Assembly: GCA_019648995.1 (NCBI GenBank)
Contig: BLXT01005762.1
Coordinates: forward strand, 631,725-660,251
Reading direction: 5' to 3'
Length of the DNA: 28,527 nt
DNA from: Plakobranchus ocellatus
Taxonomy: Eukaryota; Mollusca; Gastropoda; Plakobranchidae
Each line of letters begins with the position of its first letter. Positions within the stretch are counted from its first letter, which is position 1. A program made the translations under genes and the position numbers. The notes beneath the pieces were generated by a model that was not told the origin of the DNA, ran no database searches, and worked only from the letters and a program-made list of their open reading frames with translations. Below, one piece after another: positions 11,401-17,400 of the stretch.

Positions 11401-14400
11401 CCAATCAGGCAACATCAGAATTTCATATGAGGAGGTAATGAGAATGCAATATAAAAATGAGGTAGTGAGGTAAATTTAACAATCAAGGCTTCTTTGCACT
11501 AAAAATAGGGGTGAAAAGAGGAAGGAGCGTAAAGCAAGGCATAGAAAAAAAGGATTCAGGGAAATGGGGTGCCCAAGAGGAGGCTGAAAAAAGTAGTCTA
11601 GTAGGTGGCGTTTGAGGGGAGGCTAGTGACCATGCTTTACAATATTGACTAGTCTATCTGTATAGAGGAGGAATGCATGGTACTATGCTTGAGCTCCTGC
11701 TAGATTACACAGATATAGCCAGACATTTAGTATTAGGTCTGTAACAAAAAACTAGACTTAGGGCTTGCTATTGAATGCACATCAACTCGAGAATTCTAGA
11801 AAGAACGAGTTTAGGGAAGTTAATTTATGCAAAGCGAACGAGAATTCATTACGTAAACGAACGTGACTCGTGTTCTATTTTAAGCCTATGGATTTCCGTA
11901 ATGTCTTTTTAAAGACTGCCTTTTTTTGTTATTTTAGGATTATGATGTAATGTTCTAGATCTACATTTTCGAACATTCTACGCTTGCATTATGGGATAGA
12001 TTTCCAGAAATTTGTAGAGTTTTCTTTTGAATAAAGTATAAATACCGGGAGAAGATTGGTGAAAGGATCACACAGAGATCACACAGAGAAGACGCAGAGT
12101 AGGCATAGAGTTCGTAGAGATCACATACAGAGAACACACAGAGAAGACACAGAGTAGGCAGAAAGTTCATAGAGATCACACAGAGTACTCAGAGTTCATA
12201 GAGATCACAGAGATATCAATGTATAACGATTACACAGATTCATAGAGCTAGATCTACTATTTTTACTGACGGCCTATGTGAATATTGTTTGATTTGATTT
12301 CCTGCTGTTGAATTAAATAAACTCAGTTTTTGCGTTTTCACACGATCTCCAGAGTTCCATTATTTTTCAGCTAGGTCTATATAGATCTAAAGAACCCAAC
12401 GTCCTACATCAGAGGTATTATCTACCCTTTATTTCTGGTGTCTGTGACAAGGTCTTTAGAAGACCTGTATATTGACAGTGCTAGTACAGTATCTGTAATC
12501 ATTGTCTCTCAAGACTTGTATGGTTTGCCATTGGACTAGTGTCATAGCCTGTCTATTACAATGTGGTCATATTTTTTTTGTCATTTTTAGGCAACATCTT
12601 GTAAGAGGAGAACATAATGCCTGGCCAGAGTATCTCATTTAACCACTGTTATAAAATTTGTAGTGACCCAAAAAAAAGGGGGGGGGGGGGGGGGNNNNNN
12701 NNNNGAATCAAAGAGATGAGGACTTAATTGAGGGAATATCATGCAATGCTAAGCTTTCAAAGGAATTGTAAGCGAGATGACAGACATTAACCCTTTCCAT
12801 CCTAATGCGACAACCCCCTGTCCAGCCTAATGCGACCGAATGCAACATACACCCCTCCAACCTAATACGACCGAATGCCACCTAAAGCGTCCTCCATTGC
12901 CTCGTTGTTTACTATCACGGATAGTAACGAAGTCTCGGGGTCAACGTTACTTGGATATAATTATGCAAATTTTCCGAGACTTGAGCTCTTTTGTAAACAA
13001 AACCGCTTATTTTTAGCTCTTTCCGTTAATGAATAAAGAGAAAGTGAAAATGCCCGTTCTGATGTCAGATTCTCTACAGTTTGAACCTAGATTCCCTACC
13101 GTTTTTCGATGCATTTCTAGCTTCAGTAGCCTTTCAATTCCTTTAATAGTATTTTATTAAAGATATTTGGATTAAGATGATATAGCAAAAATGAGGATAT
13201 CGAACGAGTACCTCGGAAAAAAGTCATGGTCGCGTTGGCAGCGAGTAGATCTAGGCCTAGATCTAATCTAGATCTAGTATCTAAGTCTTTTCAAGACCAC
13301 TTGTAAATGTCCCAAAGCTGAATTTCGGACAATTATCTCCATTAGCTCTTTTTTCCACCCAGTTTTGTTTCTTCTCCTCATTTGGTTTCCTGCTCATGTT
13401 TAATTTCAATGAATGCACACCAAAATTTTGCACCTTGGCTGTTACTAGTGTTGCAGCAAGAAAAAACAGAGAGAGAAAATTTCGTTGGTTTATGAATTTT
13501 TTCTCCTAATAAGTTTTATTTTTCCCCAGACATGTATACATTTTCTGAAAGTTCATTTATTTTACTAAATTGTGATATTTTTTCCCCATTAAAATATTTG
13601 GTTTGCAAACTTTAACAAAGGCATTAAAAAAAGAAATTATGTTTTTTGTAAGAGTTATGTCCCCTGGCCTAGACACCAGCTTCTTAGGGTATGGTTGCTC
13701 CTTAGCCATTAAGACTAGTACCTATGGCACACTATTAGGTTAAAAAGGTTTAAGTGTAGGAAGTGTAGGGCTTGAGGATTGTGAGACTGGGAGAAGTCGT
13801 AAACTTTGTTGTGGTGATGCCTGAAATAATTACTGAAATCATTGTGAGAATGCAGAGACGCTGTGCTTGTTTTTTCTCATGGGTGATAAAATCTGGAGAG
13901 TGTCAGTGAAAATGACCATGCACAGGGGTGAGGTTGGGGTGTAAGAGTTACAACGAGAAGACAACGGAAAAGAATCTGTTGATAAGTTGGTCTTTTTTTT
14001 GCTCTTAATTATGCAGGAATTAAGTAGGTCACATACATGGTCGCCTGTGGTATGTTGATGCCACAGGGTTTTGTTTTTGCTGGCATTGCAAGATGCCCTG
14101 TACAAAGAATAACCTGTTTGTAAAATTCACATATTTCAGTTACGTTTAGGAGAGCACATAAGTAAAACCATATATTTTAGGAAAGTTCTGTGTAAAACAA
14201 TTGTTGCTGTCCAATTTGACTGAAATTGATTTTTGTTTTCCATCGGTTTTAATGATAAAAACAAGGAAAAAAATAAATTTGATTGTGAACGGCAGGCTCT
14301 ACAGCATAGAAGTGCTTGCTCTTAGTAAAAAAAAAGTAAGAAAGAAAGAAAAGTTCAGGAGATTACAAGCTCTTCAAACACCTGAATCTATAGAACAAAC

Positions 14401-17400
14401 TAAAAAATTTATAAGGGGATCATGGCTACTAAAAGTGAACAAATTTGGAAACTTAATTTTTTGCTTTGATCTGCCCAGTCTAATGAAAATGAACCCCAGG
14501 TCTGGAATGGGCTGATAAGGCTGGCAGGAAGGTAATCAATTACCCTCAGGTAGGGTAATTAAGGGGAGATAACTGTTTTGTGGATGAAAATGTTTTGTGC
14601 AATACAGTCAACACTGCTTAAGTCGATGTCTTTGGGACATAATTAAAAAGATTTACATAAGAAATCAACTTACGTGATTTTTTTAGCTATCTCCCTTGAT
14701 TGAAGTACCAACACACTCACACACACTCTCTCTCTCTCTCTTTGTTTATATATATATTTATATTTATTTCTATACACAAATGTGTATGTATTTTTTCTTT
14801 GTTTTCTTTTCTTTTTTTGGGAGGGGTATTCGCAAACCCCAGTTTCCTTTACTAAAATCGCTCACAGGTTCATCTATTTTTATATTCATATCTAAACTGT
14901 TAAATAGGAAGTTTGAGGTTCGGAAACCAAACTAATTGAAATTCTCAATATCATCAAGTTGTAATTGGTCTTGCTTAACATCATGGTGCCCAAATGTCTG
15001 GAAATGCATCTTCTTCATTAGTGTCGAAACAGTATTCAAAAGTACACCAAATTCGTTGAAACTCTCTTCTGATTTTTTATTATTGTTGTTGTCGAAATTT
15101 TGTTTGTTTGTTGTTGTTTTATTCCTTTTTTCTTTCTTTTGTTTGCTAACCTACTTTTTTTTTCACTTCATAAATAAGTTCAATTTTGCATGTTAGTGGC
15201 AAAGTCTTCTCTGGTCACCTTGCTCTAAGTTTACAATGTAGATCTAAGTCTCAATATTGTTTATAATACACCCAAGTGATGACCTTCTCTTAGCTTTTTC
15301 TTCTAGCCTAAGATCGCTAAGAGGCCTGGAGTGTACATGTTTGTAGATTGTATCTACGATCTAGATCAGTATAAATATTGTGTTGGCTTCAGTGGAAATT
15401 TTTTAGGCCCTAAGGTCTTTGTTCTTCTATTGAGGAAAAGGGGAGGAGTAGAGGTGTAGTGGTTTTGGGAGGGGTAAAGGGGAAATTATATGGGACTAAC
15501 ATTGATTAAACCTAGACAGACAAGTCTAATTGTTCAACAAGTACTGCGCGCACCTCCCAACAAAGCCAGCTGGCGACTGCCTCTCTTCACAACACAACAC
15601 GCACACGTACGTTGTTTGGAAATGATCGGCATGCTTGATTGTCACAGTCTCAATGCCCCAGTGCTAGAGGGAAAGAAGGAAAGAGAGAGAGAGAAACACT
15701 TTGAAGTTTAGACAAAGCCAGCCAATGCGGCCAAGGGCAAAACAAGGGTCACCGCTGATGTAATAAGTGTGAATAGATCTAGAACAAGGCCTGCCTTCAG
15801 ACTAGATTGTTGGCCTGTGATGAGTAACACCCTCCCTCCCCTTACCCCTTAAACACACACACAAATAAAACTTTCCACTGTGGCCCCGTCCTGTGAGGGT
15901 AATAAAGTGATTGAAAATGTAGTGCAGGTGAATTGTACAGTATAGGGCTAGCATTATGCACTTCGAGAAAAAGCGTTCTTTGATGAGCGGCACCGAACTG
16001 TAAAAGATCGACTTAGATAAAAATCGAATTATGCAGTGCCCTTCATAATAAGTTTTCTATGGGGCTGGTTCCAAGATAAAAGATCAACTTGAATGAAAAT
16101 CGACTTAAAGCAGTGTCAACTGTATGTTGCTTCTTGGTTTTTACTGTGAAATATCTAATACAATTAGATATAAAATAGAGTGAGTTGTTCACCAGGTTTT
16201 AAAGTAAATATTAGTTATTTTTATATTAACTTCACTTTAAATCAGGTTGGCCTGCCAGGCATCAAATAGTCTGTGGTATTGGGTACAGTGGTCCAATGGA
16301 ACATCCGCAGTTTTAGGAGCAATTTTGATGAACTGAAGCTACTGCTGAAGCGATCGCAGTGGGCTGTTGTGGCACTGCAGGAATGAAGGCTTGGGAGGGG
16401 CATTTGCTGCCCTGGGATTACACCTTACTTCTTCCACGGGTTGGAAACTGGTCTGCATGCTGCAGCTGCCACAATAAGCCTGGAACCATTTACTCTCTAT
16501 ACCTGCCTCCCAATACCCCAGTTTGGAAACTTTCTCTGGCTGAGCTCTTCCAGCAGCTTCCAAAGCCTTTTCTCATATTGGGAGATTTTAACATGCATTC
16601 TCCTGCATGGGGGAACTTCTACCGGGTTGGGGGAGGGAGGATGCTGGAGGAGTTTTTGGCTGAAATGACCTGATCGTTCTAAATTCCGGAGAGAAAACTT
16701 TTGTTCATTCGGCATGCCATTCGACCTCAGCGATTGATTTGGCAGTGGCTTTTCACCCTCCATTGCCGCCGAATGTTCCTGGGCTGCCCACGGTGATCTG
16801 TGTGGCAGCGACCATTTTCCTATATTTTAACCTTTTCATCAAATTTTAACCATAAGGTAAATACAGTTTTAATTATAGCAAAGTTGACTGGGGCCGTTTC
16901 GGAGACCTATGCGGATTGTCTTTGGACGACTCTGTTTGAGTGGTTTATCTCAAAGCTGCTCAATGCGGCCAGGTCGTCCATACCCTTTCACTGAGGGATG
17001 AAATTTAAAACCCAAGTGCCCTGGTTTACCCAAGAATGTAGGCAGGCTCTTCAGGAAAGGAAAACGGCGCAAAGGAAGTATTTTAAGGCCCCATCAATTG
17101 AAAATTTAATAAATTTAAAAAAAACAAAAAGCCAAGGCTAAATTCATATTAAAAATGCCAAGAAAGAGTCCTGGAAGACATTGTATCATCTTTAAATATT
17201 AATACTTCCTCTAAATCTGTTTGGAAGAAAAGTAAGAAAATTTAACTAAAGCAAAAATTTTGCCCCTTCTTGCCATCTTGAAGAAGACGGCCAGAAATTT
17301 TCAGACCCTGAAGATCATGCTGATTATGTGACTGAAAGCTTAAAAAAAAAAACTCCTAAAAAAATCATTAAAAAAAATTCCAGCAAACTAAACAAAAAAC

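Noticed and set aside
11168-11473. A 101-codon ORF as a separate small EF-hand gene
   Set aside because: Its start is in intron 4, and the real coding part begins at the acceptor at 11263. The tail after 11434 is intron read-through.
11961-12179. Minus-strand 72-codon Cys/Leu-rich ORF
   Set aside because: It is an antisense reading of the GATCACACAGAG tandem repeat.
12591-12645. Alternative peflin terminal exon after tcatttttag
   Set aside because: Joining to the EF5 exon gives ATSCKRRT then a stop, unlike any penta-EF-hand C-terminus, whereas 18631 gives the expected F-L-x-M pattern.
14696-15196. Two + strand ORFs of 79 and 86 codons
   Set aside because: They lie inside copy B and are low-complexity Phe/Tyr/Leu strings from T-rich sequence; the element's only coding trace is on the other strand.
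16339-16763. Minus-strand ORFs of 74 and 88 codons
   Set aside because: They are antisense shadows of the LINE endonuclease, whose motifs are clear on the + strand.
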